Of a stretch of DNA of 64,000 nucleotides, positions 30,601-38,985 are shown in pieces. This DNA comes from Microglena sp. YARC (lineage: Eukaryota; Chlorophyta; Chlorophyceae; Chlamydomonadales; Chlamydomonadaceae). Location: NCBI GenBank assembly GCA_022414725.1, contig CM039464.1, positions 48,663,598-48,727,597 of the forward strand, given 5' to 3'. Under the pieces are notes generated by a model. It saw nothing but the letters and a program-made list of their open reading frames with translations, did no database searches and was not told the origin of the DNA. Positions within the stretch are counted from its first letter, which is position 1. Each line of letters opens with the position of its first letter. A program made the position numbers and the translations under genes.

Positions 30601-31271
30601 GGAGCTTCATCTACCTATCGACCTGCACCCGCCCAGATATCGCTTTTGCGGTCAGCACCCTGTCCAGGTTTTCAGCCAACCCCACCGAGGCTCACTGGAA
30701 GTCAGCTAAGCGTTTGCTTATCTACCTGAGGGACCACAGGTACTTGGGGATTTGCTACAAGTCTGGAGCTGGATCTGAACTGACTGTCTTCAGTGATTCA
30801 TCCTTTGGTGAATGCAAGTTGTCTAGGCGCTCCCAGACTGGAGTTGCCATCCTCTCTGCTGGAAGCCTCATCTCCTGGAGTAGCAAGCGCCAGATCACCC
30901 CGGCTGTAAGCACGGGAGAAGCCGAATACCAAGCACTGGCCACTACTGCTCGAGAGGTAATTTGGCTCAAGTACCTTAGGGCTGACATGGGCTTCCCCTC
31001 TTCAGTTGTTACTATTCAGTGTGATTCTACAGGAGCTATCTCTTGGACTGGAGATTGGAAGCTGGAGCCCAAGGCTAAGCACATTGATGTGATTCACCTT
31101 TACATTCAGTGCTTGGTAGATGATGGGAGGGTGAAGGTTGTGTATGTTAATACCAAGGAGAACAAGGCTGACCCTTTCACCAAGGGGTTGGCTCCAGGAC
31201 CTTTCTGGGACCATGTCAAGATGCATGGCATGGTGACCTACAAGGACCCCATTTCCCCTTCCAAGGCTTAG
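27640..31271 (+). pseudogene. pol: Copia pol, defective
   Basis: Protease: NPVWHVDSGAGKSITG (DSGA). GAG-preintegrase: LWHERFRHPG; zinc finger Cys pair in DACCKGKAV. Integrase catalytic residues: Asp in VHLDIMGPF, Asp in CLRSDRAKEF, Glu in QNGVAERYN. The reverse transcriptase starts near 29880 (TRWIFTKKLGTNGEVVRYK) and reaches SLYGLKQAPRIWAKTV, then ends at VLTYAV. The YVDD catalytic segment is absent and the text jumps to the region before RNase H. RNase H: VFSDSSFGE, STGEAEYQAL, CDSTGAI and KHIDV. In-frame TGA codons lie at about 27831 and 29472, with frameshifts near 28165 and 29760. The YVDD deletion alone abolishes reverse transcription. Confidence 0.9.
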
Positions 31272-32119
31272 TTGCCTTATTTATGAACACGGACTACTTG
31301 GGATTGGTTATAGTCATGCTTTGATTTGCTTTGGGATTTCTTAGTTGTACTTAGCTTTCCTTTTTTTTTTTTTTTTTTTTTGTTCATTGGTTTCGGTGGA
31401 AGGTGGAAATTTATTCAGACCACCGTTATAGCAACCTTATGTTTTTCTGACACTTCGTTCCATAGGCAGATGGTTAATTAGGTGGAGCTTATCATAGATT
31501 AGCTATTTCTCTTTGCTTCACACTGTTTTGAATTCACCAGCCACCTCAGGTGTTTAGTGAATTAGGTGGAGATTGGTAGTTGTTTGTTTGAATTTTTCAG
31601 TGAAATGGTATACTGGATTATCTTGCAGTTGTACTTCCAGATGTACTTCCAGATGTAATTTACACACCTGTTTTCTTCCAGGTGTATTTCAGTAGGTTCA
31701 TTCCACTTAGTTAGTGACGTAGCTGGGGATTTATGATAATTAACTTTCATAAATCTTCTTACTTCAAATCATTGAGTAAGAAACCAGTTACACATGGTTT
31801 TTTCATCCTAGCCTAGCCATGGATACTATGCTAAGAGTAGTATCTAAGGTGAAGGATTTTTCCATCGAGTTTATTTCAGTGGATGAAATTTGTGTACTCT
31901 CGTCTGAGTCCTTTAAGACTTTGATTATTTTTTGTGCTGCTCTCACAAAATATTTCAGTCTTATCTTTAGAATTTTAAGTTTCATAAATATTTTCATATA
32001 GCTATGACACTAGTTCTAGTCTGAGGAATATTATTCCTGGTCCAGACATAAGCTTTATTTTAAAGAGCTTAATAAGTATTTTATATTTAAATTTTCAGTC
32101 AGCTGCTACATAGGTGGAG
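31272..32119. other. Copia 3' untranslated region
   Basis: This is 848 bases without a gene between RNase H and the 3' LTR. It contains a T-run of about 20 at 31362-31381 and three TAGGTGGAG-type purine-rich motifs (about 31480, 31563 and 32111). The last abuts the 3' LTR and is the likely polypurine tract. Confidence 0.7.
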
Positions 32120-32410
32120 TGTCGGCAGATCGCCAGTAGAAGATGTCTGGCTGACCGATTAGTTCCGGAGAACGCGGGGCGGACGGGATCCTTCTAGGTG
32201 TTTCGATACCTTCTAGGCAGTTGCGTCACACTCTGCTATACCACAGAGTGTGCTCACCATTCCTTTATACTATACGCAGGGTTTACCTATTTCTGTACCC
32301 TCATATGATTATATTTAATCCTCTGCTTCCCTGCTGTAATGTCGCATCTCTCAATAACGTTCCTCCAGAGTCGCATTGCCCCTCGACCTAATTGGCACAC
32401 TCCGCCGACA
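32120..32410 (+). repeat. Copia 3' LTR
   Basis: It has the same length as the 5' LTR and differs at five positions that I can count (for example CGCCAGTAG against CGCCGGTAG, and CTGTACCCTC against CTGTACACTC). Confidence 0.95.
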
Positions 32411-33580
32411 TCTTCAACTCAGAAGGCTTCATGCCGCCCCAGTAGAAACCAACCGCGATCCCCTCTGCAACTAGCAGGTCGTGAACACCTGAAGCTGAGA
32501 CTTGCGATCGGACAACACCAGCACCCGCGGATCCTGGGCACTCTCCAGCACGTCGGATATGAGCTCCACCACAATGGCCGTGCGAGGCTCGAAATCGCAC
32601 ACGTTGTTTATCATGCGAGAAATGTTAGGTGCGGCCTTCATTCGCCCGTCCGCGATGCGTCTGTGGATCACCTCCTCACGCGCGTACTCCCTAGCATCCG
32701 AAGAAAACCGAACCACGCGAACACGAACAACCCTGTCATTGCCGGTACTACTCGATACCGAATCATCAAACTTAAGAAGAGGCACCTGCGGACCCAGGTG
32801 GTACAATATCGCCCGGGTCATCCCGTCCTTCCGGTCAGGCGTGGCAGAAAGCCCAAGGGAGTACCGGAACGTCGTCTTGAAAAGGGCACGCGAGAAAACC
32901 TCCGTACCCACACGGTGACACTCGTCAACGATAAGCAGTCCAAAGTCAGAGAAGGTGTCTGCAGCATAAGACTTTATGCTAAGACTTTGCAGACTCGCAA
33001 GCACGACGTCGCGACCATGTGTATCAGTTACACCGGCCTTCACCAGGCCCACCGACGCGTTGGGCATGAACTGCTCAATCCGCTCACGCCATTGGGAAAG
33101 CAAGAACTCCTTATGGACTACGATTAACGTCTTGCACGCTAGCTCAGAGGCTATCTTCAGAGCGACTACAGTTTTTCCACCACCACAGGGCAACGTGATG
33201 ATGCCGCCAGCCACCTGGGGGTCGCGTGCACGTTCAAGGAAGGAAGAAACCACGGACTCCTGAACGGGACGCAACTGTCCGCCACCAGCACCAGCATCGT
33301 CACCGTGGAAATATTCGGCGGAGTTGGATAGGTCCGGGACACCGAACCGCTCAAGACCGTAGTACTTCGGAAGAATCAACTCAGTATCGGAAGAACGGAA
33401 CAAAGGGAACCGAACAGGGGCGCCTGCGAAACATTCCTGCCCGAAGGGCTGCAAAGGAGTCATCGTGAGATCATCCCTAATGTGTGATATCTCGGCATCC
33501 TCAATCGAATCCAACGGAACATGGTACCCATCGACACGCAAGGAAGTACCAGCTAATTTTCGCTGAATAAAGATAGACAT
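32411..33580 (-). pseudogene. SF2 helicase, N-terminal part (XPB/A18-like), interrupted by copia
   Basis: From the ATG at 33580 the product reads about 370 aa. Motif I is ITLPCGGGKTVVALKIA, motif Ia follows with LIVVHKEFLLSQW, motif II is LLIVDECHRVG (DECH) and motif III is GLSATPDRKDGM. These, with the spacing and the PCGGGKT/SATPDRKDG wording, match the XPB-like SF2 helicases that giant viruses encode (poxvirus A18-type and algal-virus homologues), used in transcription elongation and release. A one-base frameshift near 32480 moves the coding into the frame reading IAVGFYWGGMKPSELK. The copia LTR then begins at 32410. The remaining motifs are at 25483-25759. The gene is dead as it stands. 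Confidence 0.85.
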
Positions 33581-33717
33581 CCTCTTTTAAATGTTTTATT
33601 ATTTAGCTTAGCTTTACACTCAAGATGCTAGCCAAGTTTTGTTTAGCATCTTGCTGATGGTCTCCTATAATATTTTTGTAGTGGACAAAAAATGCACCTG
33701 GTACACATTCAGCTTGA

Positions 33718-34421
33718 CTACTTTACCACGAGTTTTCTAAAATCTTTCGCAGACAATTCACACAATCTATCTAATTTATCTTTCTTTGTTTCACTTCACA
33801 TATATATCCGCAATGTATTGTTAGCATCTCTTCCAATTCCTTAATAGTCTTCAATTCCAAGTATGCTCGTCTTGATGTTTTACCAGAATAAGTCTTATTA
33901 GAAGATTTGTGTACACTAATTCTTCTAAAATCGTTCTCAGACAATTCACACAATCTATCGATTTTATCTTTCTTTTTTTGAACATTTAGTAATCCGCAAC
34001 GAGTTATTAGCAACTCTTTCAAATACTCATTATTCTGCAATTTCAAGTATGACCGTCTATTTTCCATTTCGGATTTCTTACCAGTGGAAGTCTGGATTTT
34101 TGTCGTGGCGTCAAGCATGAACTGAGAAGCGAACGATTCGAGATATTTGACCGTCCTTGATCCAGAGTACACGTTTTCCTTTCCGTCTGCGTCAAAAACG
34201 CAAATAAAAGGGACGTAGCCATTGAAGGACCTTGACAATTTGGTCATAAATGCACCCTTTTCGGTTCTCAATTCTTTACGGTCGATTTTCAAGATCTTCA
34301 ACAATGGGAACTTTGCCTTCGATATAATCTTGAATTCCTCCCACACAGGAGCGAACATGCGACAGTGCATGCAAGAATCCGAATACACGAAAACAATTGT
34401 GTGGGGGAGCTTTGAGATCAT
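33718..34421 (-). CDS. Thioredoxin-fold protein with C-terminal helical repeats
   Basis: The N-terminus is a thioredoxin-like domain: HTIVFVYSDSCMHCRMFAPV has a C-x2-C active site (CMHC), followed by LLKILKIDRKE and VPFICVFDADGKENVYSGSR with the cis-Pro position. The C-terminal half holds repeats of about 45 aa (RRSYLKLQNNEYLKELLI, TRCGLLNVQKKKDKIDRL, CELSENDFRRI), which look like SAP-type helices. The frame stops at 33771, but an adjacent frame continues DRLCELSAKDFRKLVVK to 33718, so the end of the second repeat is cut by a one-base change in an A-run. The gene would catalyse thiol-disulphide exchange. Viral thioredoxin-like proteins often act in virion disulphide formation. Confidence 0.65.
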
Positions 34422-34512
34422 AAATTATGTAGTTACCATGAAGAAACAAAAAAATAATCTCCGGTTTTGCACTTGATCTCCGTGTGCGCACGTCAGGAAA
34501 TCATTTTTAAAA

Positions 34513-34779
34513 ATGCATTCGAAGTACATCATACTTATTCTAATGGATTTATTTTGGAACTACAATAAACCTAAACGTGATTATGGTTTAGGGGGGTATC
34601 ATAATACACTTATGAGTCGCAATAGTAATAATACGCCGCAAATAATATATGAATATGAACATTGTGACACAGTCGAGTACATTGACTTTGACTTTGAATC
34701 ATGGGGGGGGTGGAGAGCATGGCGACAGCAAAGGTTTTTCGACGAGGAGATGAATCATGATTATCGCCATCGCCAATGA
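34513..34779 (+). CDS. Small hypothetical protein
   Basis: This is 88 aa with a short hydrophobic N-terminus (KYIILILMDLFW), then an acidic, aromatic-rich body (IIYEYEHCDTVEYIDFDFES). It overlaps the next plus-strand gene by 23 bases. No family is recognised; the base composition is AT-rich like its neighbours. Confidence 0.4.
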   Translation: MHSKYIILILMDLFWNYNKPKRDYGLGGYHNTLMSRNSNNTPQIIYEYEHCDTVEYIDFDFESWGGWRAWRQQRFFDEEMNHDYRHRQ

Positions 34780-35903
34780 TAAAAACAAGTGTAAAAGAAC
34801 AGTGTGTTATCCTTACAACTCCCTCAACATGACCTTGAACAACGACAATCAAATAGAAAGATACAGGTGCGCATTTCTAAAAACCGTCCGTAGTCACGGA
34901 TACGCAGTCAACGAAGAAGCCGCCACCGAGGATCGATCAACATCAACACAATCACCTAAGAAGTCTCTTTTTGTAGCCTCTGCCATGCGTCGTGTCCTGA
35001 CGATGTCTTAGGGGTTTTCCAAGCGCTACGCGAGAAACACCTGAAGTTTGTGAGAAACAACAGAACTACTACTACTCACACTACCGAAAGCCGCCTCAGC
35101 AGTAGCAATATACAACATAGCAGCCCACAGGAATCTTCTTCCTCTAGAATATTCCTGAACAAGCACACGTTCGCGATGGCGATAGCAGAGGGGATCCAGC
35201 CGGGACTGGAACTTCTACCACTCGAAGATCAAGAGAAGCAAGTGACACGACTGGTCACGCAAGCAACATTAGGTGCCGCAGCCGACGCTACCGGCCTGGT
35301 GAAGCGTTTCAGAAGAGTGACCGGACAGCGCGTGCCATCTGCATAGGACATGCGATCAGCCCTGTACGGCACGGACGTCCTCTTCCGCGACGACAGACTG
35401 ACGGATCTTGTGATCTTCCACACGGCGTGCTCACTGGACCTGACGCTAGTCGTGCTCCGAGGTTGTTCTGCACGCATCTATCCAGCGACGCATCCGTGAG
35501 AGACCGTGCGCTCCTTTTGCACTTCAATGAGGAGGACGCAAAGTATGTTCTAAGGTACCCTACGACCACATCCACATCTGGTTTTTATTACAGCCCCCTC
35601 TTGGTTGTCTTAAAAATGGTCGCTCGCGAGTGCTGCCCGCTATCCTCAGCTGCCGACATTGACACAAAGGTGTCTTCGATGCCAATATCAGGAGAGGAGA
35701 AGGCATGGAACCTCCTCCCGACAAAAGCGACAGAGCTTCGGCCTCTGCTCACTGCGTGCGGCATCGGATCGAAGCAGCTCGTCGAGATCAGCGGAAATAC
35801 GGAAGAAGTCAAATATAAAGGGGCGTTGTTTACGAAGGTTGTCATGCGCACTGCGCTAGAGACATTGTTGCGCAGGGACGATGAGGGAAGCGCAAGCCAT
35901 TAA
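34757..35903 (+). pseudogene. Hypothetical viral protein of about 370 aa, broken three times
   Basis: The coding signal is continuous but changes frame. From the ATG at 34757 (NSLNMTLNNDNQIERYRC) it shifts near 34990 and continues (VFQALREKHLKFVRNN, then LELLPLEDQEKQVTRLVTQA). It meets an in-frame TAG at 35344, continues in the same frame (DMRSALYGTDVLFRDD), and shifts again near 35435 to a long frame (RAPRLFCTHLSSDASVRDRA through TKVVMRTALETLLRR) ending at 35903. The start MAIAEGIQPGLELL at 35176 could begin a separate gene. I recognise no domain. Confidence 0.4.
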
Positions 35904-36034
35904 AGATATCCACCACAATCACTTCACTAAATAAACGGTTTGGAATTATAATGTGTATAAGGATTTACAGACTGTAATATTTATCAAGCCAATAACCTGT
36001 CACAATATTGTAACCACTCTACCAAAAGATATAT

Positions 36035-36292
36035 ATGTCACCTTTTGTGTCCGATCCAATGGGGTTCATCCGACACATCGACATGTTTTTAGGAGGGTGC
36101 TTGTCACCTGTGGATATCCAACACGAGATGAAAACGTGCTGGAGAGTCATAGCATTCGGTATGTTGATGTTGTTTGTCACAAATTTTGTAGGGTGCACCT
36201 GCAACAAACTAAGAAATTTCCAATACGATCCGATCCCAAGCACGAAACCGTTTCCTCACCCAGACGAGATGCCAATGACAGATCGTCCGTAG
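36035..36292 (+). CDS. Small membrane protein
   Basis: This is 85 aa with one strong helix (VIAFGMLMLFVTNFVGC) preceded by an amphipathic N-terminus and followed by a Pro-rich tail (YDPIPSTKPFPHPDE). A second hydrophobic segment (MAIAIFLFMGVY) occurs just downstream in another frame, so a frameshift near 36285 may have cut off a second helix. It is convergent with the gene at 36377. Confidence 0.45.
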   Translation: MSPFVSDPMGFIRHIDMFLGGCLSPVDIQHEMKTCWRVIAFGMLMLFVTNFVGCTCNKLRNFQYDPIPSTKPFPHPDEMPMTDRP

Positions 36293-36376
36293 CAAGCACG
36301 AAGGGGGTCGTGATAATGGCAATTGCAATCTTTCTCTTCATGGGAGTTTACACAAATAAAAAAATAAGTTTGGGTT

Positions 36377-37195
36377 TCATTTTTGAGTTCCGCCTTCAAT
36401 CGCAATTTGTCTCGTGGTATTGTCCACCAGATCGAAGACAAATTCTACAATTTTCTTTTCAAACTTCAAAAACGAGATCCGATGCGACATCGTAAGTCCC
36501 AACAATGAAACGAACGTATCTACATTATTAATCGTTTCAGTGTCAATCACGTTTTTCTTCCTCTCAATGTTCAACTGAGAGCACATGGTCAATAATTTCT
36601 TCAAGTGGGCTTCTGATTTGACATGTCGACACAACATGTAAGCATCCAGGACCCTCTCCATGTACTTTGCAACCCGGAGCACAGTGGTGTACGGAGAAAC
36701 CTCTTTTTTGCAAACGTGCTTTTTACGCAAATTTGAAACAATAAACCCCGTGTTGTCCGACATCGAGTCCACGTACATGCTCTTGGGAAGGTCCTTCCTT
36801 CCTGAAACAATGTGGAGAAACGCACCAACGGACCAGTAAACATCGTTCTCAAGGAGCTTCGTCATCGAGAAAAAAAGACCCACATTCACTATACCGGATA
36901 CCGCCCCGGTTAGCGTCGTCGTATTATTTCTATCAATTGCGAAATACTTTTTCAGGTAAGATGTGTACAACTTATCATGGTTATTACTGTTGTATGTCGG
37001 CTGCTTCTTAATGAAATATCTGGCCTTCAACATGTCTTCTCTATCGCTCCATTTGCACATAATTGCCAACTTACCCATGGCAAAGAGACGTTGTTGCGGA
37101 TCCTTAGAAATAAGGTCAATCTCTTCCTTACTTTTCGCGCTATTGGGGCCGTTGAGCATGCCGAAATGAAATCCGTAAATGTTGATGTCAAACAT
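36377..37195 (-). CDS. Hypothetical viral protein, 272 aa
   Basis: This is an intact frame with natural composition, starting MFDINIYGFHFGML. It is helix-rich with a middle Lys/Tyr-rich part (YTSYLKKYFAIDRNN) and a C-terminal region (SHRISFLKFEKKIVEFVF). There are no recognisable motifs. Only 24 bases separate it from the 124-aa frame upstream on the same strand, so the two may be co-transcribed or be one gene split by a frameshift. Confidence 0.55.
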   Translation of the reverse strand: MFDINIYGFHFGMLNGPNSAKSKEEIDLISKDPQQRLFAMGKLAIMCKWSDREDMLKARYFIKKQPTYNSNNHDKLYTSYLKKYFAIDRNNTTTLTGAVSGIVNVGLFFSMTKLLENDVYWSVGAFLHIVSGRKDLPKSMYVDSMSDNTGFIVSNLRKKHVCKKEVSPYTTVLRVAKYMERVLDAYMLCRHVKSEAHLKKLLTMCSQLNIERKKNVIDTETINNVDTFVSLLGLTMSHRISFLKFEKKIVEFVFDLVDNTTRQIAIEGGTQK

Positions 37196-37219
37196 GTCGG
37201 TGAAATTACGTTTGAAGCG

Positions 37220-37594
37220 TTAATAATGGTAATCGTTGATTGATTTGAAAATTAATACGATGCGATCCAAATCATTATGCAGAATTTCCCCATTGAAGTT
37301 CAAATTCACGTCGATGTCAGAAGAGTAGTTGACGTTTACAGTCCCGACCTGTTTCGGGTAGCAAACATCATCCCCACACATCTGGCTGATGTAATCGATC
37401 AGACCGGTAGCATAAGCTACTCGGAAGGTGTTCAAAAGCTCCTTGCAAGATTCATTACCCCCGGCAGCAAGCATTTCCCACATCAACGGCCGCAATGATT
37501 TCTTACTGTTGCACACGAAGTCAATATTAATATCCATTTTATTATTCAGTCCGAATAAAGTAGTTGTTGTTTCCGAGATGTCAAGGGACTCCAA
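37220..37594 (-). CDS. Hypothetical viral protein, 124 aa
   Basis: The frame is intact from the ATG at 37594. The product (ETTTTLFGLNNKMDINIDFV, then NVNYSSDIDVNLNFNGE) alternates hydrophobic and polar residues in a way suggesting beta structure. It ends DRIVLIFKSINDYHY. It is directly upstream of the 272-aa gene and may form one reading unit with it. I recognise no family. Confidence 0.45.
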   Translation of the reverse strand: MESLDISETTTTLFGLNNKMDINIDFVCNSKKSLRPLMWEMLAAGGNESCKELLNTFRVAYATGLIDYISQMCGDDVCYPKQVGTVNVNYSSDIDVNLNFNGEILHNDLDRIVLIFKSINDYHY

Positions 37595-37737
37595 AGCTGT
37601 AAGGCCGGAAATCGGTGAGAGGTTTACTTATTTTCGGAAAGCAAACGAGTCAACTGTTGCAACCTTTTCGCCAGATGACAACTTTGCGACCTTCAAGTTT
37701 CCCATGCGTGTGTATTACGTATTATTATCACACACTT

Positions 37738-37972
37738 AAATTTTGATCAAAGTCGTAGAGAAGCTTTCACAATCAAACACACACATGCGCTTCACTGCAC
37801 ACACAAGCATGCACACACACAATTCACTTCGCTTCACTTCACCGGGGAGAGACGGGTTGCTGCATCTTCCCCACTTCGCTTGAATTCCCTTCAAACACAC
37901 TCGGTAAACCATGTGTCTGCATCTGAGGACACTCAAAACAGCTCTCGAATTCATAGAGATTTAAAACATATC
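37738..37972 (-). repeat. Rearranged inverted copy of the 116-bp repeat
   Basis: Both halves of the 20731-21190 unit are present in inverted order (TTTGATCAAAGTCGTAGAGA, then CATCTGAGGACACTCAAAA), split by about 110 bases of CA-rich sequence. Confidence 0.7.
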
Positions 37973-38440
37973 TGGGGAGTGCATGGGCGTGCTCAAGAGT
38001 GGCGGTCGAAGCCACGGACCCCCCATGGTTAATTTAAGTGGTCCGGAGTGGATTTCTCTGCGTTCCATTACGATAGAGCGAACGAGCTGCACGTCTCCCC
38101 CAAGAATCGCCCCGGAAAGATCGTCGCTATCGTCGGTACCACGATACACACCTGCGTTGTTGTTGTTGTTGTTGCTCTTTTCCATTTTGGTTGTCAGCGA
38201 CGCCAATGTGGACTCGATATATTTATTATAATTCACCCTTGGACTGGGACCGGCAACACCTGCCGAAAGAAGCTCGCGACCCACGCGGTACTCGGCGATG
38301 GAGGCGTCCATCAACGCGGAGCGCGCCTCCGACTGTGCCCTCTCGAGGGGGGAGGGGGCGACACGCGAAAAGGAATCACGGAGCGCGAGCTGGTTCTCAC
38401 GGTACACGCGCACGACCGCGAGAAACTTATTTAACCTCAT
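37961..38440 (-). CDS. Hypothetical viral protein, 159 aa
   Basis: This is an intact frame from the ATG at 38440: an N-terminal amphipathic helix (LNKFLAVVRVYRENQLALR), a helical acidic middle (ERAQSEARSALMDASIAEYR), an Asn run (KSNNNNNNAG) and a C-terminal part (DDLSGAILGGDVQLVRSIVM). Its last codons overlap the inverted 116-bp repeat, so the extreme C-terminus (LLSTPMHSPDMF) may not be original. No domain is recognised. Confidence 0.5.
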   Translation of the reverse strand: MRLNKFLAVVRVYRENQLALRDSFSRVAPSPLERAQSEARSALMDASIAEYRVGRELLSAGVAGPSPRVNYNKYIESTLASLTTKMEKSNNNNNNAGVYRGTDDSDDLSGAILGGDVQLVRSIVMERREIHSGPLKLTMGGPWLRPPLLSTPMHSPDMF

Positions 38441-38538
38441 CCTCTCTAAAAGGACGCGAAAAAAAATTGAAGGGAAAAATCAAAGGAGGAGAGGGCAACA
38501 ACACAATATCCAATCATTATTAATTGAAACCAAGCAAT

Positions 38539-38985
38539 CATGAACACACCATTCTCTAGCGCAGACCAGGCGATAGTAAGAAAGTTTGTCGCCAAGATAT
38601 TCTTCAATTTATGCCCCGTTATCGACCTCACTACTGAGGAAGATGAAGCGCGTTGTCAAGGATACTGTCTTGGAGATATTCTCTCGCATCAACCCCATCG
38701 ACCTCACGACCGATGACGAGGAAGATGAAGCGCGCGCTGTAAGGGATACCGTCTTGGAGATATTCTCTCGCATCAGCCCCATCGTCGTAAGCGACGACTT
38801 GGATGATGAAGAATCAACGGAGAAGATGGATATTGACTCGAATTATGATGAAACGTCAGACTCTCGCACGGACACAACTCAGGTTGGCGTCGGAGGCAAG
38901 AGGAAGCGTGTCAAAAACCACTTTTGTTTTTTCACCTTTTCATTTTTTTCTCGAGCGCATCGATACGCGCCTGCATACACTTGAC
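38539..38985 (+). CDS. Small protein with tandem SUMO-interaction-like motifs and NLS (frameshifted)
   Basis: Three direct repeats of about 27 aa each combine a helix (FVAKIFFNL or DTVLEIFSR) with a motif: CPVIDLTTEEDEA, NPIDLTTDDEEDEA, SPIVVSDDLDDEE. The first two are textbook SUMO-interaction motifs (V/I-x-D-L-T followed by acidic residues). A basic GGKRKRVKN near the end fits a nuclear localisation signal. The first repeat is in the frame opened by the ATG at 38539, and a one-base change near 38655 puts the rest in the other frame. It is convergent with the fibre gene. A role in capturing host SUMO conjugates is inference. Confidence 0.5.

Larger units (their letters stand above)
25760..32410 (+). 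mobile_element. Ty1/copia LTR retrotransposon, 6.65 kb, inserted in a viral helicase gene
   Basis: Two 291-bp LTRs (25760-26050, 32120-32410), both TG...CA, bracket gag and pol in the copia order: protease, integrase, reverse transcriptase, RNase H. The flanking five bases are CCTTC and TCTTC, which is a 4-bp exact target duplication (CTTC), or five with one change. I count five differences between the LTRs, so the insertion is young. Pol is broken by two in-frame TGA codons, at least two frameshifts and an internal deletion, so this copy cannot move by itself. Confidence 0.95.
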
